A DNA stretch of 64,000 bases from Stieleria varia (GTDB taxonomy: Bacteria > Planctomycetota > Planctomycetia > Pirellulales > Pirellulaceae), in assembly GCF_038443385.1 (NCBI RefSeq), contig NZ_CP151726.1, positions 2,666,001-2,730,000 of the forward strand, in the 5' to 3' direction. Every line of letters starts with the position of its first letter. The stretch's first letter is position 1. Shown here one piece after another: positions 28,417 to 36,652 of this stretch. Both the position numbers and the translations under genes were made by a program. The notes beneath the pieces were generated by a model. The model made no database searches. It was not told where the DNA came from and was given only the letters and a program-made list of their open reading frames with translations.

Positions 28417-29665
28417 CAGGGCGATTGCGCCACACTGGGTAATTTGCGAAGATGAGCGAAGATTCGTGTTTGGGTCGCTGAGATGCAGTGGCTGGGCGAA
28501 TCGACTCGCTCAGGATTGGCTTGATGGAACGCTCTGCTTCACTGATTGAAAAACTTAATACCGTTTCCGATCCACGACCGGGCGAGCCGATTTATCCGCT
28601 TGTCAATATTCTCTTTATGACGATCTGTGCGGTGATCGCTGGTGCGGATGATTTCGTTGCGATCGCTAAGTTTGCCAACACAAAGAAAGAATGGTTCTCC
28701 AAGTTCCTGGATATGACCGCAGGAGTTCCATCGCACGATCGTTTCAACGCCATCCTCAATGCGGTCAAACCTGAAGAGTTTGAACCGATGCTGCTCGAAT
28801 GGATCACTCAGCTTCACAAGATCACCGATGGCCAAGTCATTGCGATCGACGGCAAGACTCTTCGCAGAAGCTACGACACTGCGACCGGCAAAGCTGCCAT
28901 CCACATGGTCAGTGCATGGGCGACGGCTAACCACATCAGCCTTGGACAAACGGTGGTCGATGCGAAGAGCAACGAGATCACAGCGATTCCTAAATTGCTG
29001 GAAATCATCGACGTTTCCGGAGGTTTGGTAACGATTGATGCAATGGGCTGCCAAACAGAGATCGCTGCAAAGATCGTTGACGAAGGTGCGGACTATTGCT
29101 TGGCAGTGAAAGGGAACCAACCGACACTTCACGAGGGAATCAAGGCCTTCTTCTTGGATCATCTTGAGGATGACTTTGCCCGAATCGAGGTGTTTGAACA
29201 TCACACGAAGGAGACCGATCACGGACGTGTGGATGAGCGTAGCTACTACTTGTGCAAGGTTCCCAGCGATCTTCCAGACGCCAGTCGTTGGAAAAATCTC
29301 AGTGCCATCGGTATGTCGATCAACAACACGGAACGTCGAAAGGGCGACGAGATCGCAGTGCGTTATTACATACTCAGCAAAACACTTGAAGGAGAATCGT
29401 TTGCCTGTGCTGTGCGTAACCACTGGGGCATCGAGAACAGCTGTCATTGGCAGTTGGACGTGACGTTTGGCGAAGACCAATGTCGCATTCGCAAAGGTCA
29501 TGGTGACGAGAACTTCAGCACGCTTAGACGGACGGCCTTAAGCTTGCTCAAGCAAGAGAAAACTGCGAAGTGTGGAGTCAAGAACAGGCGGCTCACCGCC
29601 GGGTGGGACGATGACTACATGGAAAAGGTCGTTTTCAGTCGGTAAATCGCCGTGCAATCGCCCTG
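28417..29665. mobile_element. ISAs1-family insertion sequence (complete, 1249 bp)
   Basis: Terminal inverted repeats CAGGGCGATTGC (from 28417) and GCAATCGCCCTG (to 29665). The direct repeat GCGTCCGCTA flanks it at 28407-28416 and 29666-29675, a 10-bp target duplication within the range known for ISAs1. One intact transposase gene. It interrupts RHS tip 1. Confidence 0.93.
28524..29645 (+). CDS. ISAs1-family DDE transposase
   Basis: 373 residues from ATG 28524 with AGGA nine bases upstream; ATG-less extension to 28488 is possible but lies close to the IS end. The N-terminal DDE_Tnp_1-associated domain contains NILFMTICAVIAGADDF. Catalytic segments: VIAIDGKTLRRS (first Asp), GLVTIDAMGCQ (second Asp), and the region HWQLDVTFGEDQCRIRKGHGDEN that carries the last acidic residue. 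All motifs are intact and the gene is full length, so the element may be active. Confidence 0.93.
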   Translation: MERSASLIEKLNTVSDPRPGEPIYPLVNILFMTICAVIAGADDFVAIAKFANTKKEWFSKFLDMTAGVPSHDRFNAILNAVKPEEFEPMLLEWITQLHKITDGQVIAIDGKTLRRSYDTATGKAAIHMVSAWATANHISLGQTVVDAKSNEITAIPKLLEIIDVSGGLVTIDAMGCQTEIAAKIVDEGADYCLAVKGNQPTLHEGIKAFFLDHLEDDFARIEVFEHHTKETDHGRVDERSYYLCKVPSDLPDASRWKNLSAIGMSINNTERRKGDEIAVRYYILSKTLEGESFACAVRNHWGIENSCHWQLDVTFGEDQCRIRKGHGDENFSTLRRTALSLLKQEKTAKCGVKNRRLTAGWDDDYMEKVVFSR

Positions 29666-30072
29666 GCGTCCGCTACACAATCCGCAGCCTTGCATTCACA
29701 CTCATCTCGACATTTCTGGCATCGCGCTGCCAGAAAGGCCGACAACTCACGAATGCCGCTTAGTCCTGCAAGATATTTTGGATCGTATGGTGTATTCGGA
29801 CAAGGCACTGCCTTAGGACCGTTAGGACTATCGATTTGGCAGTCTCCAGTATCCAACTTGTTGATGATGTTCCCGTTGGAATCTATACCGACAATCGTGT
29901 TCCCAAAGGGATCCGTTGATTTTAAACCGAAGTAACTGCTCAAGAGTGAGGTTCCATCGACGTACCCAATTGGATCTCTGGAGCAAGACTCCACTTGAGT
30001 GACTGCGTTGAAGATGCAGCGGCGTTTGAGGCGGTGGGGCGTTGGTAAGACGTGATTTCGCACGGGCTGATG

Positions 30073-30144
30073 GCAACGACGACTTCCCCCGCGCGCGTGG
30101 ACGCGGGTGACGGGTTGGCGGCGGGGGATTTTTGTCGTCGTTGC
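30073..30144. repeat. Long hairpin between recombinase gene and RHS tip 1
   Basis: Outer arms GCAACGACGAC (30073-30083) and GTCGTCGTTGC (30134-30144), inner arms TCCCCCGC (30085-30092) and GCGGGGGA (30121-30128). The same structure occurs at 36754-36826. It lies just downstream of the recombinase stop. It could be a rho-independent terminator or a recombination or replication-end structure; both are inference. Confidence 0.8.
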
Positions 30145-30180
30145 ATGACGCTCATCGTATGGCATCCAACTGCGATGCGG

Positions 30181-31126
30181 TTAGTCTTCTTTTAGCTCGG
30201 CCGGGTGCGTTTTGTCGTGGATTTCCTGCAACCTGCGGATCGACGTTCTGGCGTAGATCTGCGTCGTGTCGCTCTTGGCGTGTCCCAGGATCTGCTGGAT
30301 CAACGTCAAGTCCGCGCCGTTCTCGTGCATCAGTGTCGCCATGGTGTGACGGTAGATGTGACACGCTCCCGGCTTGTCGATGCCAGCGGCTTGGATGTAG
30401 CGGCGACCGTACTCCGTGATCGTGTCCGGCTCGAACTCCGTTCCGTGGATCGTTAGGAATAGCGTGTTGTCGCTCTCGGGGGTTGAGAACTGGTCGCGGA
30501 CGCCTTCGACATAGCGGGCGATCCAGAGCAACGCTCTGGTGCCGATCGGGATGTAGCGGTCCTTTTGGCCTTTGCCCCGATCGATGAACAACGCCCGACG
30601 CTCCACATGGATCTCGTCCAGACGCAACGCACAGAGTTCAGAGCGACGGATGCCGGTCGAGTAGAACGTCTCCAAGATCGCTCGATCTCGCAGACCGATC
30701 GGTGTCCGCGTGTCTGGTCCGGCGAGTACCTGCTCGACTTCGTCAGCCGTCAGGATCGCTTTGGGAAGCGTCTTGGGTTGCCGGGGGAGTTCCAAGTCGG
30801 CGGCGGGACTGAACGCGATGTGGTTCATCTTGGCGAGCCAGGCGAAGTACGTTCGTATTTCTTTGAGCGCAAGATGCTGACTGCCCCAGCTCAACGGCTG
30901 GCCGTTGGATTTGCGGTACCGGTACAGGTGACGTTGGTAGCTTTCCAAGATCGGCTTGGTGATGTGGATCGCGCACGTCAGGTTGCGGTCTTGGCACCAG
31001 ATCGCGAAGCCGCGAACGTAGGTGATTCGCTTCTTGATCGTCGCTTCGCTGTAGTTGCGAATGCGAAGCCGATCGGTGTGCTCGACCAACAGGCGATAGA
31101 AGCCGCGTGGATCGTTGGTGTCACCG
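30181..31126 (-). pseudogene. Tyrosine recombinase, 5'-truncated copy
   Basis: Identical in almost every residue to the complete recombinase at 36863-37843 but lacks the first 12-13 codons and the upstream region; the break at 31126 abuts CCCCCTTCCCC. The catalytic set is still present: Arg in TGIRRSELCAL, Lys in RGKGQKDRYIP, HIYRH (HxxR), LGH and the nucleophile Tyr in TQIYAR. A TTG at 31089 could restart translation, so it might still be made, but the normal start is lost. It directly precedes RHS tip 1. Confidence 0.85.
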
Positions 31127-31163
31127 GGACACTAAGAACCCCCTTCCCCTCTCCGGAGACTTA

Positions 31164-32042
31164 TCAAGAGTCCCTGTCGCGCAGTCGCTTCTGAAGGTCT
31201 GACATTCGCTTCGTAAGTGCATCGATGCCTTGCGGAAGCAGGTCCCCATCACCAGTGGGGGCCTCTCCCAAGAGTTGCTCGAGAAGCTGGATTTGGCCTG
31301 CTAATTTGCCTTCCTCACGCCCTTCCTCACGGGCACCTGAAATGGCCCACTCATAGTCTCTTTGAGCCTTTTCGCGTTGATCGTACATTTGCTTGTCTTC
31401 CGTTTTAGCGGAGATGGTTTCTATCGTGGAAATTGCTGGCTCAAACTCGATCCCGGGGAGCAATCGGCGGAGAGCTTCCCCGTCGTAATCCTGGGCGTGT
31501 AGCAACAGGAATACCCATTGATTCAGTTTACTCGCCCTGGAGATCGTCTGCTCTGCCAAGGCATACTTCGTCAATTCTACCGTGTGTACTTCGATCCCGT
31601 TGGAAATTGAACGACCGCTCCGTTGGTCCAGGAACTGAAAACGGTGGTAAGCTTGGGTGGTTTGGGAGAAAAGAACGCGGCTGAGCAGACAAATTGAGAT
31701 CGAGGGCGCGGCCAGGGCGTAGTTTCCGCCTTTGGACAGTTGGTCGACGTACATGCTACAGGCATAGTAAACCAGTCGCTCGATCAGGCCTGCATAGACC
31801 GATACTTGCATCTCCACATTGAGCATGCGACCGGCCGAATCGCGGCATCGAACATCGAGCACGATCAGTTTGCTTTCGGCAAACTCTTGGTAGCTGAAAG
31901 GATTTAGAATCTCGACGGAAACGATCGGTCGGTCGAGATCGAGGATGGCATTGAGCAACCCGATCAACGCAGCAGAGTTTTGTGGAGAACCAAAGATTTT
32001 TTTGAAGGCAAAATCAACGGTCGGTCGAATTCCGAGCGGCAT
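31164..32042 (-). CDS. Rpn-family PD-(D/E)XK nuclease/transposase-like protein
   Basis: 292 residues from ATG 32042, with GGAAG eight bases upstream. The N-terminus IRPTVDFAFKKIFGSPQNS is the usual Rpn opening. The nuclease core has K-LIVLDVRCRDSAGRMLNVEMQV, giving the Asp and the ExQ-type acidic residue of the PD-(D/E)XK fold. It ends in a charged coiled coil (AREEGREEGKLAGQ) typical of the family. Rpn proteins promote RecA-independent recombination in E. coli. It lies between the truncated recombinase and IS91 copy B in the same orientation as the RHS tips. Cytoplasmic. All core motifs look intact. Confidence 0.85.
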   Translation of the reverse strand: MPLGIRPTVDFAFKKIFGSPQNSAALIGLLNAILDLDRPIVSVEILNPFSYQEFAESKLIVLDVRCRDSAGRMLNVEMQVSVYAGLIERLVYYACSMYVDQLSKGGNYALAAPSISICLLSRVLFSQTTQAYHRFQFLDQRSGRSISNGIEVHTVELTKYALAEQTISRASKLNQWVFLLLHAQDYDGEALRRLLPGIEFEPAISTIETISAKTEDKQMYDQREKAQRDYEWAISGAREEGREEGKLAGQIQLLEQLLGEAPTGDGDLLPQGIDALTKRMSDLQKRLRDRDS

Positions 32043-32369
32043 AGATGGCTTCCAAGCATAGGCACAACGGACGAACACAAACTTCATGTTACACAAATCA
32101 GAGCCATGGAGAGGGAGACATCGCGGCCACTAGGCCGGTTCACTGCCGGCACCTTGGGACGCGGCCAAGTCCTGGTTTGCCTGCGGCGTGTTTCCCGCTA
32201 CCGGTGTTGCTTTTGGAATCCTCGGTCGGCTAACACGCAACCGTGGCGACGTCGCACCAGTCGGCTTAGACAACTGATGACCTGTCATCAGCCGAAAAAG
32301 ACGTGGGGCAGGTTTTTAACCTGCCGAGCTGAAGGGAAACCTAGCAGGTTAAAAACCTGCCCCACGGAG
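32043..32369. other. Short gap with a perfect 21-bp inverted repeat
   Basis: No gene. Two perfect 21-bp arms (32304-32324 and 32344-32364) built on GGGGCAGGTTTTTAACCTGC surround a 19-base loop. It resembles a REP element and could act as a terminator. The right edge abuts the truncated left end of IS91 copy B. Confidence 0.75.
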
Positions 32370-33193
32370 CAAGGGAATAAGGAGAGTTGCGATTGCCGAT
32401 AAGCCTGACGGACGAGTCGGCTTTGCAGTCCGTTTTGGCAACGGTTCAAAACAAAGACTGGATCGCCGACATCCAAGGCACACCGCCTGAGTATCGTGGG
32501 CAGAGTGAGAATCAACACGTCTTCGGCTACTTGGCCAAGTACGTGGCGGGGGTGGCGATCGGTGACGGGCGATTGATCCGTGTCAACGATGATGAGGTGG
32601 TGTTCGACGCGAAGGACTATCGCGACCAGTCGCATGTGGAAGTGTCGATGCCGCCAAAAGAGTTCTGCTACGCGTTCTCCAGACACATTCTGCCACATGG
32701 AATGCCACGCACCCGCTACGCAGGCTGCTTCGCCCCCAACGTACGTAAAAAGTACTTGGAGTTGTGCCGCACACTGTGGAAGCAATCGCATCCCGAATCG
32801 GACGACCCGACGGAGTTGGATTCGCACTCGCCTTTGGAAGAATCAACAATCAAGGAACCTCACGACTATCGCTGCAAGAAGTGCAACGGCTTGGTCGATC
32901 CGGCCGGCCAGTTGGAAGGATCACTAACGGTCTCGCTGTTGGCGGTCGCGCACTGGGGCGTGACATGGCAGCAGACGCAAGCCGCATCGACTCAGGTTGT
33001 TCCGCATTGGCGACGGGCACTGGCTGCGGTGATCGGGCAGCGGATATCGATGCCAAGCAAGAACGCATTCATCAATGGCATGCGATCTGGACTGATTCAG
33101 CCTGATGCTCATTGGTTGAGTCTGATCGAACAGGCGATCGAATTGGTGAGCGAAGAAGTGGAGTGGCCCGAAGCAACCGCGAGACCACCGTGA
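32370..33193 (+). pseudogene. IS91 transposase remnant (copy B)
   Basis: Matches the C-terminal half of the full-length transposase (SALQSVLATVQNKDW onwards), including YLAKYVAGVAIGDGRL with the conserved Tyr residues. An in-frame TAA follows the breakpoint, and the longest frame starts at TTG 32387. The N-terminal zinc finger and HUH motif are absent, so it should be inactive. Confidence 0.88.
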
Positions 33194-33441
33194 CATCGAG
33201 TTCAAGCATTCCATCGCGTTGTTCCGCACCCATTGGTTTTCAAACACAAACCGACCAGGCTCATCAATCGTCTATGCAATCGCATCACGATGAATTTGGC
33301 ACGAAACATCATGTTCAACCGCCAAGGCGCGACCGTTTCGAGTCACTCAAAGTGATTGCATCGCCTGCAATCGAACCAACCAAGAGCAAGACACCGCGTT
33401 GCTTACCCAAGTCACACTGGGCAATCTCGGCAATCAGCTAA
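33190..33441 (+). CDS. Small IS91 accessory ORF (copy B)
   Basis: 83 codons from GTG 33190, overlapping the transposase TGA. Nearly the same as copy A, with a few substitutions (SIPSRCSAPIG in place of NHQSRRPAPIG). Unknown function. Confidence 0.5.
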   Translation: MTSSSSIPSRCSAPIGFQTQTDQAHQSSMQSHHDEFGTKHHVQPPRRDRFESLKVIASPAIEPTKSKTPRCLPKSHWAISAIS

Positions 33442-33635
33442 ACCAGCAAAATCTAGCTGGCAGCCAACCAAAGAAAGTAACCCTCACTCAACGTCTGCGC
33501 GCTGGTCGGAGGGTTCGGGATTTAAGAAGTCAAGTTGGATGGCATCAATTGGCTATTGGTCGAAGGATGGTACTGCAGAATCGAGTCGTAATTGCGTAAA
33601 AAACGCCATGACTTACGCTTATGATATGTAACGAG

Positions 33636-34166
33636 CTACTCCTCTTCTCCATTCTGGTTGGAAGAATCCAATCCAAGGACTCTCGAGTTGATGGATCGAC
33701 TGAACACGAGTGATATCTGCGAATTCTCTAATTGCTCTAACTTCAAACGCTCGGGGACACGCCGATCTACTCGCCATGGCCCGAGCGCACGACGAAGCGG
33801 AAGGAGTAAAGGAAACGCCTCCACCCCGCGTTCAAGTATTACATCATGTGAATCTAAAATTACGCCCTTGATCTGGGGCTTTACTCGGACCACTACATTC
33901 TCCGTTAACTTGAAATTCTTGGGAAAATGCACGACACATAAAATCCACGGATCGTCCGAAATTCCAAGGCCTTGCGGAAAATCAACCAAGCTTGCGTTGA
34001 CTTTCGAGTGCTTGATTACATCCTCAAGAACAGTCGGAAGATCAATAGAACTAACTGACACTGCTACCTGTTTACTAGGTGTTGCGAACTGCTTTGTCTC
34101 AGCAAGGCTAGTGAAGCAGTTTAAGCTCAGGCAGATACCAATCAAAACGAAAGTTTTCTTACACAT
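33636..34166 (-). CDS. Secreted partner protein 2 of displaced RHS tip 2
   Basis: 176 residues. Start ATG 34166 overlaps the TAA of RHS tip 2 by one base (TAATG), so translation is coupled to the tip. Clear signal peptide (MCKKTFVLIGICLSLNCFTSLAE). Mature region: short beta-rich segments (VVVRVKPQIKGVILDSHDVIL) and a charged C-terminus ending GEEE. No family recognised. Position immediately after a polymorphic tip suggests an immunity or accessory role, but an exported immunity protein would protect an extracytoplasmic target; unproven. Low G+C compared with flanking housekeeping genes. Confidence 0.7.
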   Translation of the reverse strand: MCKKTFVLIGICLSLNCFTSLAETKQFATPSKQVAVSVSSIDLPTVLEDVIKHSKVNASLVDFPQGLGISDDPWILCVVHFPKNFKLTENVVVRVKPQIKGVILDSHDVILERGVEAFPLLLPLRRALGPWRVDRRVPERLKLEQLENSQISLVFSRSINSRVLGLDSSNQNGEEE

Positions 34167-34501
34167 TAAAGCGATATTTCTGCTAAAGACCCATCGAGGT
34201 TCAACGTTAAAGTTGTCGTTCCATTGAAGCTAAAAAAGTTCTCCCACACTCGATGACCAATGTCCGGATCGCATTTGCTAACAACCGCCTGTTGAAATCG
34301 CATTTCCATATCTACACGAATAACCACGGGACCTTGCATTCCTCCCGCAACGGCTCGTGCCAGATCAGATAGATTTACTCCTGGCTTATCCAACATAGAA
34401 TATCTGCAGCCATCGGTTGAGAATTTACTTTTGGTATGTTTATCCGGATCGTCCCATTGCAAATCTTTCTTTCCGTAGCAGACAGTTCTTCCATTTCTTT
34501 C

Positions 34502-36225
34502 GAGTGTGACCGGCAACCCGCCGGTTAACATGCCATGGTAAGCGGAGTGTAGTGGCAGACCATGTTACGGTTTGGATGGGTGCTCTCGCTCAACTCCGTG
34601 ACTCGCTGTTTGCAGAATTTATCCCAGTAGTCACTCTGAAATACCGCCCGCACGTTGAGCATGCTCCGTGCAGCTTCCAGCGTCCAACGCATCCCGCTTC
34701 GTTCCATGCGGTCCTTTACCAAGTGCCCGCACGCGCCTTCGATCACACCCGAGGCAATCGGGTAGCCTGCAGCAAGATATTCGTCGTAACGCATCCGATC
34801 CTTGTGTTTCTCGAAGTAACCACAGATGCGTCGAAGGTCTTTGAGTTTATCGCCCTTGAGTTTCCCAAGCGAACCCATTCGACGTAGCCCTCGGATCACC
34901 CCGTTGACCTCACCACGCAGGATTTTCAGCAATCGCTCCCGCGTAAACGCTGCTCGCTTTTCGCTGGATTTCTCGAACAATGACGAAGCCTCCCACACGT
35001 AAGTCGCTACGTGAATGATGTCCAAGATTGGCACCACTAATGGATCGTCGCCTAAGTGTAACTGCGCGACTTCCCAGAGGCTCTGCTGACCGTCCATTAA
35101 CAGAATGATCACTTGGAGTTTCTTTCGGCGGACACTGACTTGATCTGCGAGCCATGCGATCCCCTCGTGGATACCGCTGATGGGAACCTCCGTATCGTCG
35201 TCCACGAAGGTCGCGGGAAAGTGAGCCGATGTATGCTTGTGCTTTGGCCGCGGTCGTTTCTTTTTGCTCTTGCGTGATTGCGTGCCGGGTTCTTTGTCAT
35301 CACGGAACAAGGCAGCGACAATTTGCTCGGCTGTGCGAACATAGGGATCGACGGTGTAAGCACTCGTGACCGTTGCCATGCGACGGTTTCCGGGCCGTTT
35401 CTTTGCTGTCTCAAAAGCAGCCACTTTGGCGGCATCGTCTTTGATCAAGGGAACGCCCTTGCAGTCGGCCGAAGCGACGAGAAGCTCGGCTTCATCCTTC
35501 TTTTTGGGCGTCGGCAAGTCGTCCAGAAAGGCATCGGCCTGGACCCCCATTCTCTGGCTGGTCTGTTCGAGCGTGTCGATCGAGAATTTCGCTCCGAAAA
35601 CGAGTTCGAGATTATCAGCGGCCTGGTTGAATGCGGATTCGACGCAGAACATTTGGGAGAACTCTTGGAGCAGGTACGACCAGCGGTGCTCCGGCAGTTG
35701 CATGCGGGCGCTGATCGGATGCAGTTCGATTCTCTTGTTCTTTCCCGGGCTGTAGGTGTACTGTTGAAAGGCGTGTTCACCGAAAATCGACCGAACCACC
35801 GTGTCGGTCGGTTTCTCGCTGCGTCGCAGTGTTTTGCCTGATTCGCTGACCGCTTGATCACCAAGGTCCCCCTTGCCTTGGAGTTTGGTGAAGAGCTCCA
35901 TCGCCAGAAAGCCGGTTTTCAAGACAAGATTCCACACGGCACGCTCGGTTTCATCGAAAGACTGGCCGCATTTAGAAGCATTGACGACGTGTTCTCGGAT
36001 GGTGTCGCCGCACTGCTGCAGTTTCTCGGCGATTTGCTCGGGCGACTGCGGAAAAGAAGACGAAGTGGGGTTGTCAATATCGCTTGAATGTTCGACGCTC
36101 ATTTCAGCGGCCTCCTGCCTTTGATACCTGGAAGTTAGAACCCAAATCATGGCAGGTTGGCCGCTTTTTGTTTACCCAGATTCCGCAATGCTCCGCAGAA
36201 GCCCCGCGGGTTGCCGGTCACACTC
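34502..36225. mobile_element. ISKra4-family insertion sequence (complete, 1724 bp)
   Basis: Terminal inverted repeats GAGTGTGACCGGCAACCCGC at 34502-34521 and its complement at 36206-36225, 20 of 20 matching. Flanked by the 9-bp direct repeat ATTTCTTTC (34493-34501 and 36226-36234). One full-length transposase gene. It interrupts RHS tip 2. Confidence 0.93.
34525..36102 (-). CDS. ISKra4-family transposase
   Basis: 525 residues from ATG 36102, preceded by a perfect AGGAGG nine bases upstream; an upstream ATG at 36150 would add 16 residues. The first 120 residues are helical. An acidic residue in LLVASADCKG (about 232), IILLMDGQQSLW (about 356) and the C-terminal signature GYPIASGVIEGACGHLVKDRMERSGMRW identify the ISKra4 family and supply DDE candidates. 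Full length, no frameshift, so possibly active. Confidence 0.9.
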   Translation of the reverse strand: MSVEHSSDIDNPTSSSFPQSPEQIAEKLQQCGDTIREHVVNASKCGQSFDETERAVWNLVLKTGFLAMELFTKLQGKGDLGDQAVSESGKTLRRSEKPTDTVVRSIFGEHAFQQYTYSPGKNKRIELHPISARMQLPEHRWSYLLQEFSQMFCVESAFNQAADNLELVFGAKFSIDTLEQTSQRMGVQADAFLDDLPTPKKKDEAELLVASADCKGVPLIKDDAAKVAAFETAKKRPGNRRMATVTSAYTVDPYVRTAEQIVAALFRDDKEPGTQSRKSKKKRPRPKHKHTSAHFPATFVDDDTEVPISGIHEGIAWLADQVSVRRKKLQVIILLMDGQQSLWEVAQLHLGDDPLVVPILDIIHVATYVWEASSLFEKSSEKRAAFTRERLLKILRGEVNGVIRGLRRMGSLGKLKGDKLKDLRRICGYFEKHKDRMRYDEYLAAGYPIASGVIEGACGHLVKDRMERSGMRWTLEAARSMLNVRAVFQSDYWDKFCKQRVTELSESTHPNRNMVCHYTPLTMAC

Positions 36226-36652
36226 ATTTCTTTCAGTACAGTCTTCTACGTAAATTGGCATCCCGCGATCATTGTTCCCCTCTCCAAGATACTCGATGTG
36301 TTCTCGACCTGTCGCGTCAGTATAGGTAACCCGAGTTTTCTCAGAAACCCATTGAACGAACTGACAACAACGGCAACTATGTCCTCCTTCGTCGACGAAC
36401 TTTAAATCCAAGCCAAATTCACTCGTAAACCACCAATCACTTTTTGGCTGTAGAGGCGGTGCACCAGGAAGCGCAAACGGATTATCTGGTGGCGGGGTAA
36501 TTTCTCTTTCAAGAATTGGCGTGCCGGGTGGATTGAAGGAAATGTCAGCGATCAAACAAACGCTTGGGCACAGTCCGAGTTGATCAACTTTGGTGAGAGG
36601 GCTGCCATCCGTATAGTGATAATACTTGGAACTTAATAACGCATTGGCAATC

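Larger units (their letters stand above)
27953..29985 (-). pseudogene. Displaced RHS C-terminal tip 1, interrupted by an ISAs1 element
   Basis: Starts within the RHS core motif (CSRDPIGYVDG at 29985-29955) and continues to 29666, where an ISAs1 element is inserted. It resumes at 28416 and ends at TAA 27953-27955. Removing the IS (28417-29665) and one copy of the 10-bp duplication GCGTCCGCTA joins ADCVADA to NRITLAALSAW in frame, giving a tip of about 260 residues. The post-core region (SSYFGLKSTDPFGN) matches the usual RHS core ending. The variable part (YCYNWADLFKSAF...) has no recognised domain. No RHS shell sequence lies upstream; the recombinase module replaces it. Probably silent unless recombined onto a core gene. 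Confidence 0.8.
29972..31126. repeat. Direct repeat copy 1: recombinase module
   Basis: About 1155 bp nearly identical to 36653-37808. It spans the RHS motif GGATCTCTGGAGCA, a 195-bp non-coding part with a long hairpin, and the recombinase gene up to its 14th codon or so. The repeat stops at TCACCG (31126) next to AACCCCCTTCCCC. Recombination between the two copies would delete about 6.7 kb including the Rpn gene, IS91 copy B and tip 2. Confidence 0.9.
32370..33530 (+). mobile_element. IS91-family copy B (5'-truncated)
   Basis: Begins inside the transposase at the sequence matching GGGAAAAAGGAGAATTGCG of copy C and runs to the right end GGGATTTAAGAAGT, followed by CAAG (33531-33534). The catalytic HUH part is missing but the second Tyr motif remains. 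Includes the accessory ORF. Confidence 0.87.

Noticed and set aside
28539-29501. 320-codon minus-strand frame
   Set aside because: Antisense shadow of the ISAs1 transposase.
29635-30165. Fusion protein from the hairpin region into RHS tip 1
   Set aside because: The part upstream of SRDP is the hairpin DNA read through; the second copy has a one-base difference that changes the frame, so it is not a conserved protein.
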